Shown piece after piece: positions 37,120 through 50,804 of a stretch of 64,000 bases of DNA. The notes beneath the pieces were generated by a model. The model worked only from the letters and a program-made list of their open reading frames with translations. It did not search any database and was not told where the DNA came from. The translations under genes and the position numbers were made by a program. This stretch comes from Cycas panzhihuaensis (taxonomy: Eukaryota; Cycadophyta): the NCBI GenBank assembly GCA_023213395.1, contig CM041465.1, positions 213,039,741 through 213,103,740 of the forward strand, read 5' to 3'. Position 1 is the stretch's first letter. Every line of letters begins with the position of its first letter.

Positions 37120-38352
37120 TGATCTGAATCTTGAATGGAAAAGTGAAGACTTTAACTAATTGAAATAAAATCCAGAATAATTTATATTATTATTACATAG
37201 AATTAAAAATATTTAGAATTTTCTTACAAAACTCCTTTTGTTGGTGCTCTATTGAGCATGTAAAGGACTGCTACAATATTTTGGGAGAGAGAAACTAAGT
37301 GTTAGGTGCTCCTTGGGCTGCTACTCGTTCTCTGGAACCTCCATCTTCGAAGTCTGCAAAATGTTTTTGGTCATTTATTACCAAAAACCCGTTTTTGGTG
37401 AAGAAAAACTAGCTAACGTCTCTTTCTGGGACTGTTACTGCTACTATCTTCTCCACTCAACTGTAACTACGATCTTCAGGGCTCCTTCACAATCCCTGCA
37501 ATAGGTTTATTCTGCTGCGTTTCTATCTTCTTCTCTCAACGGAGATTTTTAGTCTTTAGAGCTGTTCTCTTTTCAGAAAATGATTTCTTGAAGCTCTTCT
37601 CGAATCTTGCTCTATACTGCGTCTAAGGCTACGGCATCCTCCTTTTCCTGTCGACAATCTCTGTCCAAATGCCCTTTGTTCCTCTCCAGAATTTTGCTTA
37701 AAAGCATTTTCATTTGCAAGAGATATTTCTATTTTTCTGTTTTCTAATAGATTCCAAAATGACTTGTGAAATCTTGGAATTCTTTTTTTAATTTGGAGTT
37801 TTTCCTCTTTAAATATATAGAGGATACGTGTGAAACGGTTTCTGTTTGTACTGCCAAAATCATTTTTGTTTTTGTTATTTTACCATTTTTTGACTTTTAG
37901 GTAGCAGTTGCTATAGTTGCCGTAGCAGTTGATGCAGTTGCCATAGCAGTTGATGCAGTTATTATAGTTGCTGTAGTAGTTGACACAGTTGCTACACACC
38001 TCTGATAGTAGTTGCTGATTCTGACGATTGGCGATTGTGATTGCGATAACACACATAGCGATCATAAGTACTATGTAGCACTGCGTGTGATAAGTAGCAC
38101 CTTAGTAGTAGTTGTAGCACCTTGCGTAGCACCTTGGTAGCAGTTGTAGCACCTTGGTAGTAGTTGTAGTAGCTTAGTAGCACCTATTTACACTAGTAGA
38201 AATACATTTTTACATTTTTTAAGCTTTTTAAAGGCATATTTCTACTAAATGAAAACTATTAAGCCTTTTTAAGGCAATTTTCTACTACATAAAGACCATT
38301 TACATGAAAAATAAAGTATTTTAAGAGTATTTAAAAATCTGAAAATGAATCA
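37120..38352 (-). repeat. 5' LTR of gypsy B (1233 bp)
   Basis: Begins TGATCTGAATC and ends GAATCA, directly against the ATACC duplication. Carries its own GTAG-rich tandem array at 37900-38182 with a different number and order of units than the 3' copy. Confidence 0.9.
37900..38182. repeat. GTAG-rich tandem array in gypsy B 5' LTR
   Basis: Imperfect gtagcagttgatgcagttg and gtagcaccttggtagtagtt units, as at 31990-32262 but rearranged. Confidence 0.8.
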
Positions 38353-38357
38353 ATACC

Positions 38358-40580
38358 TCACAGGAAAATGGTGTTGTAGAGAAAAAGAATCATACCATGA
38401 TAGAGATAGAGAGGTGTATAGTACATTAAAAAAACTTATCATTGATGTTTTAGGTAAAAGCTATTATGATTGTTACTTATATTCTAAATAGGGTAACCAC
38501 TCAAGTAGTTCAAAGCATAATCCCAAAGTAAAAATAGACCAGTCATAAATCAATCATTAGTCTTTTAAAAATATTTAGGTGCATTAGATATGCATACATC
38601 CCATATGAAGGTTGTAAAAAGCTAGATTACAATAGTTTAAAGTGTATATTCCTAGGGTATTTTAATCAGAACAAAACTTACAGATTGTGGGATCCATAAG
38701 GGAGAAGAATTGTGAATAGTCGATATGTTAAATTTGATGAGTCATCAAATATCATATTAAGAAGTCATTAGAAGAGCCTTTTTACCCCCCACTACTTTTA
38801 TTTCTAAATTCAATAATTAAAGAGGATGATGAACTAGTCACTAGAATTTAAGAAGAAGTTAGATATAATATAGAAAGTAATAGTGAGGAGCTATCATGTA
38901 AAGAAATATATATAATGCTAATCCTTTCTATACCATTATGGGCAAGGAAGATGACATAGAATTCTTGAGTGATGATACAGAACCTTACTAATGACAGAAG
39001 AATAATAAGCCACCATGCTAGTTAGACTCTGCTAGTAGATATTAACAACTCTAATAATCTTATTTTGTATGACAAAGTAGAGGACAATCTATGATAGAGA
39101 GCTATAATTGAAGAAGAGTATGGATAAAATATGAAGAATGTTATATAGGATTTAGTTCCACTACTTTTGAAGAAGAACCTAGTTGGATGTAAGTACATTT
39201 ACAAGATAAAGTTCTACTTCAATGGAGAGGTGGACAAATATAAGGTCAGGTTTGTTACTTAAGGGTTTAAGCAAAAAGAAGGAATTAGTTATAAGGAGAC
39301 ATTTATACTAGTCTCCAAGATAATGATGATTTGTTTGATCATTCCCTTAGTAGTTGCATATGGTTAGGAGTTACACTAAATGGGCGTTAAGTCTATGTCT
39401 TTTAATGGAGATCTGAAGGAGGAGATTTATATATCACAACCTCTAAGGTTCATTAAGAAAGGCTAGGAGCATCTTGTGTGCCATTTAAAGAAATCACTCT
39501 ACAACCTAAAATAAGAACCTCGAGTAGGACTTTTAATAGTAGCTATTGTGTTGTATATAGATGATCTACTTATCAAAGGCAACTATAATAAGATTGCAAT
39601 TCAAGTCAAGTTTAATTTAGGAGCTATCATTAATATGATATACCTCGAGCTACTACATTACTTATTAGGTAATAAAGTTATATAAATAAAAGATCAAACC
39701 ATGCTATTACAAACATAATATATGAAGAACCTATTAGAGAAGTTGAGGATATAGGATTATACGTTTATTATAACACAATGTGCTAAAGGCACAAAGTTGA
39801 AGAAAGGCATGGCCAAACCCTCTATAGATAAAAGATTATACCATCAATTTATAATAAATCTAATTTATTTGACTCATATCAAATTAGATCTTACTTATGT
39901 TATTGGATTAGTTTCCCATTATATGCAAAATCCTTAGGAACCTCATTGGGTTACAACAAAGTAGATTCTAAAGTATTTAGAGGGGCCACTTAACTTTAGT
40001 CTTAAATACCATTGTGGTGAAGAGATAAAGTTGTATGACTATATTGATGTTGATTGGGAAAATACTCTAATGATAAAAAATTCACTATTGGATATATCTT
40101 TGGTGTTGATAATGGATTTATTTCATGGTTGTTAAAGGAGCAACAAATAGTGGCATTATCTTCTATACAGGTAGAATATCAAGGACTTTGTATTGGTGCT
40201 AAAGAAGTTGTATGGTTATAAGGTCTCTTGGAAGTTCTTAGAGTTTCAAATAGAAACCTAATTATTTTTGTTGATAATTAGAGTACCATTCACTTGTTAA
40301 AGAATCTATAGTTTCATGATCGTATGAAGCACATTAAGATTTAGTATCACTACATCTATAAACATATCAAGTTAGGGAAGTTACAGGTCAACTGTTATCT
40401 AAGTGAATATCAACTTGTAGGTGTCTTCACCAAAGCACTTACTAAAGATCAATTCATAAAGATGCATACCAAATTATGACTCATGGAATTTATCCTTGAG
40501 AGAGGATGTATTAACAAGGATAAAGAAGCAAGATAGTATAAGCTTCATGATAACTAAACTACTACAAGTTTCCCAAATTC
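38358..40580 (+). pseudogene. Copia C integrase end, RT and RNase H
   Basis: Directly after the gypsy B duplication the frame reads SQENGVVEKKNHTMIEIERC, the end of the integrase core including the catalytic Glu region. RT starts near 39175 with NLVGCKYIYKIKFYFNGEVD, then KETFILVSKIMMI, then FNGDLKEEIYISQPL, and the catalytic site YIDDLLIKG near 39556. RNase H near 39850-40490 reads YHQFIINLIYLTHIK, then QQIVALSSIQVEYQGL, then VFTKALTKDQFIKMHTKL, and ends LERGCINKDK. Stops stand where Trp or Gln is expected. A complete, decayed copia pol. Confidence 0.85.
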
Positions 40581-40584
40581 ACAT

Positions 40585-40595
40585 TTAAGGGGGGA
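40585..40595 (+). other. Polypurine tract of copia C
   Basis: TTAAGGGGGGA immediately before TGTTAACATGG. Confidence 0.85.
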
Positions 40596-40941
40596 TGTTA
40601 ACATGGTAGTTAATTATTAATCCACTTGTTAATGTTAATGTGATGGTTTAATTAATGTGATTAATAAAAAGGTATGAGTTATACAAAGAGTTATAACCCT
40701 TAAAGGTTGACACTTTTTAAGGAATTATAAATATCCCAAAACCCTTATATATTTATATCAATCAAGTGGTAATCAATGTAATCAATAGATCTTTGTGGTG
40801 GGTTCTTTTTTAAAAGAGTTTCCCATGTATAGCCTATGTACTATGTAATTATTTTCTATGTTTTCCTCATTTGCTTGATGTATATATAGTAAAAGATTCT
40901 ATGAGTGTAAACATGTATAAGTTTATCCATGCTTTTTACCA
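40596..40941 (+). repeat. 3' LTR of copia C (346 bp)
   Basis: Partner of 27780-28120. Its right end tacca meets the AACAT duplication at 40942. Confidence 0.88.
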
Positions 40942-40946
40942 AACAT

Positions 40947-42687
40947 AACCCAAGTAACTGGGAAGGGGAATTGATTAGAAAAGAATACAAGAGTTGATGG
41001 TAGTCTTAAGAAAGTTCTAAAAAAATATTCTAATAAGAATATGATGAATAATCATAAGAATAAGAGTGCTTATCACTTTACCCAGATAATATAATCCTAA
41101 AGAGTTTTAAGAGGAGTTTTAGGGTAGGGGTAGGTTAAATAAAAATTAGAAACATTATAATCTTAAACAACTACTTACAAAATAAAAAGAGAGAGTGAGA
41201 TCAATATTTGTAAAGGAGATGAAATAAGCTTCTCTAGAGTAATAAGTTTAATGATGCTTATTAGATTCCATGATGACATGCTACATAAAACCAAGGGGAG
41301 GAATTCTAGGTATTAGAAGGATATAAGTTATGTATTCAACCCTATTTTAAAGTAAAAATATCAAATGAGATTAATATTAAATGAAATAAAGGTACAATGA
41401 CTAAGGTTTTATGCATAGAATAATCAACCAATGTATAAATATATGGAGGTAATCTAAATGTACTAAGCCCCAATGGAGCAATTAGAGAAACCTAAAACCT
41501 AACTATTTAAAAGAGAATAAATCCAACTATACTAATGAATTCTAATGATTAATTATCTTTAGTAAAAATGGTGTTGAACCTATATCTTCATAGCTCATAC
41601 TTGAGATAAATACCATATGGTGTTATCCCCTCTCAAGTAGAAAAAGGAAACCCCTTATAGTAGCGATTAACATGACCACTATCACAATCAACATATAGTT
41701 ATTATGGCCACATACTACTAGTAAGAAAGCATGGAAAATTTTGGAAAGGTAGAACTAAGCCAACATATATCTATCATTGGTATGGAAGAAAATGGTTTAA
41801 AGACATAGGTAATGATGAGTTCTCCATGGAGGTGGTTGATAAATCCTAATTCCCTAGATATGTCCTATTATTAATAATAGCTTAATAGATTAGTGTTTCA
41901 GTAATAATCACTTGATCTATTAAAAGTCTACTCTTAGTTAAAGAGGTAATGCAAGAAGAAGGATTAAATGATTATATCTCAATTAATTAGAGGTAATCTT
42001 AGCTCTATGAAGGGAAATTCTATAACATGCCATAAAGAGATATCCATAATAAAATAAACTTTAAATCTTAATGAGGGAATATGAATAAAAAGCTCATTGA
42101 TTAATTATAAGAGTAAGGGGTTTAAAAACCCTAAAAATATGAGGATTGAAGAGAATAAATAGTGGCTTATCATCTTATGATTCATTAAAAGAGTTAAGTT
42201 TTTGTTTGGTAGTCTAAGATCAAGTTTGGACTATAAATACATTAGACAGGTCCATAGGAATTAACTTGACCAAGTGAGCTTATGAAATAGATTTTTTTCT
42301 AGTAGTTGATTAAATTAACCCAACTTGGAAATCTATTCTACCTAAAGGAGAGGGATTGAAAGATGCAATTAACTAAAGTAAAATCTCAAGTGGAATAAAA
42401 GTTGGCTCATACATATTTGAAGAAGTTATAGAGAATTATAAACTAATTACCTTTGTATTACTTAGAAAGTAATGCAAAGGTTGATGTCTCATATATAATA
42501 AATTAAGTTAGTTTTGAAGGCTCTATATATGAGCCATTAATTAAGGCGTATAACTAAATGAAGTAGGAGTTGATGAATGAGTTAGATGAATAGGTTTATT
42601 ACTATTTTCTAAAAATGGATTTTTATGCATTTTGAGTCTAGGATAATGTAGGATAATCTTTTATTGTATAATCATCTATAATTTAAT
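40947..42687. other. Unassigned sequence, possibly pol of gypsy D
   Basis: AT-rich, no domain recognised. By position it would follow gag of the minus-strand gypsy D, but I could not find RT or integrase motifs. Confidence 0.4.
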
Positions 42688-43970
<1,283 letters not shown>

Positions 43971-46900
43971 GGTTTGGGAGGGATAGATGGAGGACTCCTA
44001 GATTTAGGACCCATTTTGACTAAAGTATTTGGTTTAGAAAGTAATGCAACATTATGAACTATAATAAATATATAAATAAGTGAAACTACTGCTAAAAGTG
44101 TTCTTATATTAGGAGGTGGATTACAAGGGGGTAAAAATAAAACTATAGAGATTCAAGTGGTAGTTTCCTCTTCAAGGGTATAAGGTCAAAGAGGTGATAC
44201 ACCCTTGAGTCAATGTGTAAATCTAATGGAATCAACTAAAGTCCTAGAAAGGTGATGTGCTATATTGATAGGTGAAAATAATTAAAAGGGCAATAAATAA
44301 TTAGACTTAAATTCAAGTCCTTAGTACTTTCACTAGAAAAATATTGACATAAAATATTCCTCTTGATTTTTTACTTAAGAATGTCATATGCCCAAGTGGA
44401 ACAAGTTTATGATCTAGTTAATATTTTTATGAAAAATAAAATAAATTTATAAGGATGTTGCTAAATTTAGCAAATGTGTGTATGTGTTTTCCCTAATTAA
44501 AACTAGTTTATTTCATTTAGTAAATGTAGGGCTTATCCCTCTATAGAAGAAATATTAACACTAGGTTATCATGCTAATATTCTCCTATAGCATGACATAA
44601 TTACTATCTTAAGGTATTTACATTACCTATCCACTATGTAATCTCCCTCTATTATCATTAGAAGGCAAGATAGATGAAGTGTTATTGGGTAGTCTCCCTT
44701 TATTATCATTAGAAGGCAAGCTAGATGAAGTACTTGATAAGGTCCGGGACACCTATATAAAATTCAATAATGATGAGAGAACAACCACTGAATAATATTT
44801 AGCATTCTTTTCATTAATTTATAAAATGTTCAATATCACATCCATGAATGACATCATTAGAATTTGTGTGTATTCTATTGGGTGAGGTAGCTTCTTGGTT
44901 TTAATCTTTGCCTCTTGGTGAAGTTACTATCTAAAATTCTTTGATAGAATGTTTTAAACTAAAATATTTAAGCAAAAAAATCTCAACTACTTTAGTTAAA
45001 GAATTGTTTAATATTAAAGGGGAGTTATGAAGAGTATAAGGGACTATTTTTATATATTTCATGCTACTCCATAAGTTATACATAAAGATCTTTACCTATA
45101 ATGAACCCTCCAAATGGAATGGTTCATGGAAGGTGTGATAGTAGATTCCTAATTCATTTTAGAGGTGTTATAGGCATCTAAGCTACTGAGGTAGTTGTAT
45201 TAGAGATTAAGGCAAAATTGAAAAAGATATAGAAAAATAAATCTCCTCTCTTATCTACTTTTATGATGAATCCTCGTCAAACTCATTCTTAAACCAAATT
45301 ATGAACTCAAATTTGAATTAAGAAGTTAAATAATGAAGTTTAATTTTGGAATAAATAAGTAAAGAAGTAAGATTCTAAATGAATAAGCATGCTAAGTAAG
45401 TCCAAACCTCCACAAGTGAATATTAAGTTTAAGGAAAGTTTTCCTTATCAAGTTAAAGAGCAAGATTTTCATTATGTTGAGATAATGAATGAAACCACTT
45501 TCAAGAGATAATATATATGCATGTGTTTGGGATGACTATGTCTCTATCTATTTCTTAAGATACAAATATCCCACTCATCATCAATCTAGTAAGTGGATTA
45601 GATAATTAGGGTAATAATCTAAGGGATCAAATAAAGTATAAGTTCTAAATATATTTTTATTATTTAGAAAAAGGATAAAAGTAAATGTCTTTTAACAAGA
45701 AAAAGAGTTCACTTCCTAAATAAATACACAACCAAGAATCTTGGGAACTTGTCACACACTTACTAAGTGTTCTTATTTTCCTTTCTATTCTTTCAAATAA
45801 AAAAATACAAATACAAATAAGGAAACTAAATAAATAAGCAAGTAGTGAAGTAAATTAGAAGTGTGACTTGCCTAGGTTTATTCTAAAATTTATTAGTCAC
45901 TCCAAAAGCTTCATGATCTGTAAGTCCTTATCTTCTCTGCAAGTCTTTCTTATCTTCAAATTACTAATAAGAAAATAACACAAAGCTTAAGAGAAAGGGG
46001 GATGCCTCAACCAATATTTTACATACTACAAGACATGATTTTCATCCCTTTTAAACAATATGGATCAAAGGAAACAAATGACTCAAAATAAACAAATGTC
46101 AAATCTGCCCAAAAAGTAGTACAACCTTTCACAAACTCACAACAAAAAAAGCATATAATAAATTGAAGAAAACTAGCATAAAATAATTCCCAAAATATAC
46201 TTTTAAGATGCCAATCTAATCTTAAAGATAAAGCTCAAGAAATCACCAATATAGAGGCTTATAAGATGGCTAAGCAATTTTCAAACAATAATAAGAAAGG
46301 ATGGATAAGTGAAGAATTAATAAAATTACCAACAAATAAGAGTTCTATGTGGCTAAATTATTACTTCCAAATGGGATCTCTGAAAGATAACATAATTACT
46401 AATAAAATAAAGTAACAAGAAATAATCTTGAATATTTAATAACAAAGGAGAGTTCTTTGAAAATGCCCCCCCCCCCCACCCTCAAAAGCCAAGAAGAGGG
46501 TATTTTATAGTCTAATAATTCTAATAAATTCTCTTTTTGGAATTGACTCTCACTAATAAATTCTAACAAATTGTAATAATTCTTTCTAGAAATTGGGCTC
46601 CACTCACTTAGATTTATATCAAATTAGATATTAGTACTTTTTCAAGTGGATAAATGCATGATAATAGAGTTGAGGTATAAGAAAGATGGTAGAAGTTACT
46701 TTTTTATTCATAATATAAAAAGTTACAACAAATATTTTTTGAAATAGTGTTCTTCTTCACAAACCATATTAAATTTTTAGAACACTATGATTTGTTAAGG
46801 AGATCATGGTTTTGGTTAATATGATTAATGCAACAATTTTGGGAACATGGAGTGGCCATAATAATAGATGTAATTTTCTAGAAAAATGTAGCAAATGAGC

Positions 46901-47229
46901 ATGGTTCTCATGAGAAACTATGGTCAATATACAAAGAAAAAACTATGGTTCCTAATAAGAATATGATTTTTTTCTGAGAGAGAAAGTTGTGTCTTCTTAA
47001 GAAACCATGATGAATGGTGAAAGAGCATGGTGTATGCTCTAGTAAAGGAGAAAAAACAATAATTTAAGGGAATTTGGGCATTCTATCTTCAAGAGCTAAT
47101 TGGTTTTAGTTACTATATGCTTTTAAGCTTACATCACAAACTAAAATTTATATCATTTTTATATTATATCATATCGCAATATTACTATAAATAAATAAAA
47201 GTACACTTATTGGTTACCATAGAAGAGTC
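43971..47229. other. Unassigned sequence between gypsy D gag and gypsy C integrase
   Basis: No coding frame or LTR pair recognised. Contains a 51-base direct duplication (44643-44740), an 11-base C run near 46466, and LTR-like leader texture near 45700-46520 that could be the 5' LTR of gypsy D; no partner copy was found. Confidence 0.4.
44643..44740. repeat. 51-bp tandem duplication
   Basis: The word ctccctctattatcattag starts at 44643 and recurs at 44694 with few changes, together with the following gaaggcaag.tagatgaagt. Confidence 0.8.
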
Positions 47230-47887
47230 AAGTGAGAGAGAAAATTTTAAGGAATTTTATTAAATGATAACTTTACTTTCAGGGATTCTTAGCTTTATGT
47301 ATCAATGGGTTCTAGAAGGAAGTAACTCGTCTAGGAGATGTACTCATATAGGTTAAGAGGTGATTTCAAGAGGGAAAAAACTTACTTATCGATAAGTAAA
47401 AATTTCTATTGGACAAACATTAGAAACAATGCTGACAAAATGGTTTCTATATGTAGAGTATGCCAGATGGCTAAAGGAGGCTAACAGAACATATAATTAT
47501 ATTAGTAAGCCATAGAAATACATCTTAATGGATTTTATATTAGATTTTCCAACTATCTAAAAGGGTCATGACTCTATTTTTATAATTGTAAATAAGTTCT
47601 TAAAAATGGCACATTTCATTCCATGTAGAAAGGTGAATGATATAAGTTATATTATAAATTTATTTTTTAGAGAAGTCATTAGACTACATGGGATCCTAAA
47701 TGTAATTAATAGTGATTGAGACATTGAGTTTGTGAGTCATTTATGGAGGACTCTTTAGAGGATACTAAATAGCCTATTATAGTTTAGTTTAACATACCAT
47801 TCACAAACCAAGAGGTCATAAATAAGAGCTTGTAAAATTTATTTAGAAGATTAGTAGATGACCATTCTAGATAGTGAGATTTGGTCT
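47230..47887 (+). pseudogene. Gypsy C integrase, first part
   Basis: The zinc-binding region, near 47360-47490, reads NFYWTNIRNNADKMVSICRV, then CQMAKG, with the two Cys kept. The core at 47590-47745 reads SIFIIVNKFLKMAHFIPCRK, then ISYIINLFFREVIRLHGI, then NVINSD, a TGA (47717-47719) where Arg is expected, then DIEFVSHLWRT. The first catalytic block has Asn for Asp in the V-D-R/K-F-S-K-M motif. The frame ends DLV at the insertion and continues with LP at 50805. Confidence 0.82.
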
Positions 47888-48283
47888 TGTTAGATAATGT
47901 TAAACCTATGTTATTATTAAATTGATGTAATTATCAATTTGATATGCACAAAAAGGTCATAGTGTGTATACTTCTTAATGTTATAGGTTATTAGTTGACC
48001 AAGTGGCTTATGAATTGTGATTATATAGCCATGAGATAGTGTGTATCTATGAATATGTATTAATTCTTCATAATAAAATTTAGAGGTGATCATATCCTAT
48101 AAGTATATTATATTTGTGTTTTTATACATATTTATTCATTTATTATTTCACTTGTATGGCTTCATAGTTTATAGTCTTATATATGCTTGGTTATACATTT
48201 TAACTTGGTATCAGAGTTGTTGTCTAATTACATAGTTTTAACATGGTATCAAAGTCTTGGTTTAAGCTTGGTTTAACCATTCA
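47888..48283 (+). repeat. 5' LTR of the 47888 element
   Basis: Starts TGTTAGATAATGTTAAACC. Good similarity to 50395 onward until about 48243, weaker to 48283. If the end is 48243 the PBS is TGGTATCAAAG at 48244; another PBS-like TGGTATCAGAG lies at 48206. Confidence 0.7.
48206..48256 (+). other. Paired PBS-like motifs
   Basis: TGGTATCAGAGTTG at 48206 and TGGTATCAAAGTC at 48244, 38 bases apart. Both recur in decayed form at 50713 and 50761 in the other LTR copy. Confidence 0.6.
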
Positions 48284-48899
48284 TAGGTTATAAGACTATG
48301 AGTGTATCAATGTATCAATGTGTTTATTTAGAACTTGATTATACATGTTTATTTGCAACCAATGAGGAATGTAGTCTTACGCGTTAGGTGAAGATCTACT
48401 ATAGGTTATGGAAGGTTTTGAACTGCATTTTTATAGGGTACCTAGAGAATTTTATTATTGCAAACTTGATTAGCATGTTGGTGCCTAGGTGTTGAAAATT
48501 TTCCAATTGGGAGCATAGGTGTTATGGTTATTTCTAATCTTGCTAAGCTTTTCCACATGTTTTGATTCATTTTTGGCCTATTATATGTATATCTTACTAG
48601 TGTACATTCACTTGTCACATGTGCATCTAAGAATTAGGCTTCTAAAGTATGCTTGATCACCTTGTTAAATGTTGACATGGTAAGTATGCCATTATCTTAC
48701 CTTGTATCATGTGATGAGGCGACCCTGCTTGATGAGGGTTTTACAATATGTTTATTGAAGTAGATGGTCTATTGGCTTATGTGAGTATACTGATGTGTTG
48801 TGGCTCGATTACAAAGATTGATTATTTATAAGAACCTATATTTTATAAGAGGAATCTACTAATAGTATGTATATACAATGAAAACTATAGGTTCATAAG

Positions 48900-49321
48900 G
48901 TTCTTTGTAAAATGCACCAAATCATCATCGAGTTAAAGGGTTTGTTATTTAGTGTTAATGGTTGTAATCATTGTAATAGATTGTGTTGATGTTAGAAGTT
49001 TCCTTTACATTTTTCTCATTGGTGTGAGGTTGTGATATGATGGAGATTACAAATCTAGTGTTGGTTTGATGATTGGCAACCTAGTTAATGAAGAAAATTA
49101 GTTACAAGTGTTTTTTATAAAATGCACTAAATCATCATCAAGTTAAAGGGTTTGTTATTTAGTGTTAATGGTTGTAATTATCATAATCGATTATGTTGAT
49201 GTTAGAAATTTCTTTCATATTTTTCTCACTAGTGTAAGGTTGTGATATGATGGAGATTACAAATCTAGTGTTGGTTTGATGATTAGCAACCTAGTTAATG
49301 AAGAAAGTTGGTTACGAGTGC
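48900..49321 (+). repeat. 210-bp tandem duplication
   Basis: atcatcatcgagttaaaggg at 48921 recurs at 49131 and the similarity runs through the whole unit to gttac.agtg. About 10 percent difference by eye. Confidence 0.88.
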
Positions 49322-50394
49322 TCACATGATCAGTGGTTATCCTACATGTTGAATGGATATTTTTCATTATATACCAACATGTGTTTACATTATTTCTTCT
49401 CTAATTGAAGGTGTCATTAATTACAATAAGTGCTTCTACTACTAAAACTTTAAAAAATCTCTATTTTGATGGAAATTTTAAGTGTGTAGCCTATTAGGAT
49501 GCTACCATCTCATTATTTTGTGGGGATTTTTTCTTCTCTAAAGGATGAGTTTTTTGAAGATTTTTTACTTCATGGAAGTGTTTTGAACTATGAGGATTCT
49601 AAATCTAGTGTCAAATCTAATTTTTATTCACCTATTAAAAGAATGAAACATTTAAAGATTCATAGCATATCATCATTCACATGTTATTTAGCCCATTATA
49701 TATGATAATTTTTTATAAGTTAACATTTATAAACATTGATATATAATATTAACATATTTTAAAATATTATTTGAGATCTATAGGGCCCTCTACGAGATTA
49801 TAAAGATGTTTAATATAACCATAAGTCAATTACAAAGGGTCTAAAATTTTATTTTAATCCCTTTTCACCTGAGAATATACTTATACATATGAAAACAAGG
49901 ATATCTCCCTCACATGATGTTAGAATCCAACTTTTCTAGTTGTGTTGGAAAGCTAACTCATATGGCTTTCTAACAAATGGTCACACAATATGTTTTGGAA
50001 CTTTTTTAGGGTAAATTTATGGTTTGAAGTTCAAATTTTAGTTTGATAGGTGTTAAATTAGAACTTGTTCCTAGAAAAAAAAAAGTGTTTTGTCATATAT
50101 TTTTTCTCAAACAACTATTTTTTCATGTTTATTGTATAATGTAGTGGATGGAGCTAAAGTTTTTCAACTAGGTTTCTCCTCAGGTTATACGAGAGACCCG
50201 AAACAGGAAAAATAGAAGCAAGTGAAGGTTGCTTGGTAGGTAAAAGTTAGTGAATCATGTATGTAAGGTCTATTCTAGAGGATTGCTAGGTACAATAGCT
50301 AATTATCGATGTGCTCCAATAGATGTTTAACTTTTATATAGACCTAGAATCATATTTGAAATAGTAGTATGACATAGATTAAATATGGAGGGAA
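49322..50394 (+). other. Interior of the 47888 element, no gene seen
   Basis: One 68-codon open frame at 49499-49705 has no recognisable feature and is probably chance. The rest is AT-rich without domains. Confidence 0.5.
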
Positions 50395-50799
50395 TATTAG
50401 GTAATATTAAACCCATGGTATTATTAAATTGATGTAATTACTCCTTTGATATACATTAGAAGGTCATAGTACATATACTTCTTAATGTTAGAGGTCATTA
50501 GTTGATTAAGTGGCTCCTTGATTATGATTGGGTAATTATAAGGTGGTGTGTATCTATAAATATGTATTGATTCTTCATAATATAATTTGGAGGTGATCAT
50601 TTCCTATAAGTACATTACATTTTTATGTTTATACATATCTGTTTATTTATTATTCTATATATATAGCTTCATAGTTCATAGTCTTGTATATGTTTGGTTA
50701 TAGAAATTAACTTGGCATCATAGTGGTTAATCCTAGGACTTACATATATTATTTTAAACATGGTATTAGAGTTATTTTTTGTTTGTATATCTTTTAATA
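50395..50799 (+). repeat. 3' LTR of the 47888 element
   Basis: Begins tattaggtaatattaaaccc after a purine tract and runs to the GGTCT duplication. The strongly similar part ends at 50760. Confidence 0.7.
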
Positions 50800-50804
50800 G
50801 GTCT

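Larger units (their letters stand above)
31187..38352 (-). mobile_element. Gypsy B: near-complete chromovirus, TSD ATACC
   Basis: LTRs 31187-32424 (3') and 37120-38352 (5'), each about 1.2 kb, with TGATC/GATCA ends (the left one mutated to taatc). PBS 37101-37113, PPT 32425-32444, perfect target duplication ATACC at 31182-31186 and 38353-38357. The 4.7-kb interior holds gag with zinc knuckle, protease, RT, RNase H, integrase and a decayed chromodomain. It is inserted into the copia C integrase, opposite in direction. This is the best-preserved LTR element in the window, though it has several stops. Confidence 0.92.
27780..40941 (+). mobile_element. Copia C: full-length Ty1/copia element, split by gypsy B, TSD AACAT
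   Basis: LTRs 27780-28120 and 40596-40941, PBS 28121-28134, PPT 40585-40595, perfect target duplication AACAT at 27775-27779 and 40942-40946. Without gypsy B and one copy of its 5-bp duplication the element is about 5.99 kb, a normal autonomous copia size. All domains are present in decayed form: gag with zinc knuckle, protease, GAG-pre-integrase, integrase, RT with YIDD, RNase H. Its LTR shares a core box with copia A and B, so it may be related to the enzyme source for those deleted elements. Confidence 0.88.
47888..50799 (+). mobile_element. Non-coding LTR element with 210-bp tandem duplication, TSD GGTCT
   Basis: Direct repeats at 47888-48283 and 50395-50799 flank a 2.1-kb interior with no recognisable gag or pol. 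The target duplication GGTCT lies at 47883-47887 and 50800-50804, and removing the element restores the gypsy C integrase reading D-L-V-L-P. A purine-rich aaatatggaggga precedes the second LTR. The interior holds a 2 x 210-bp tandem duplication. Non-autonomous; superfamily unknown. Confidence 0.78.

Noticed and set aside
49499-49705. 68-codon plus-strand frame in the 47888 element
   Set aside because: Short, no recognisable domain, and the length is common by chance in this much sequence.
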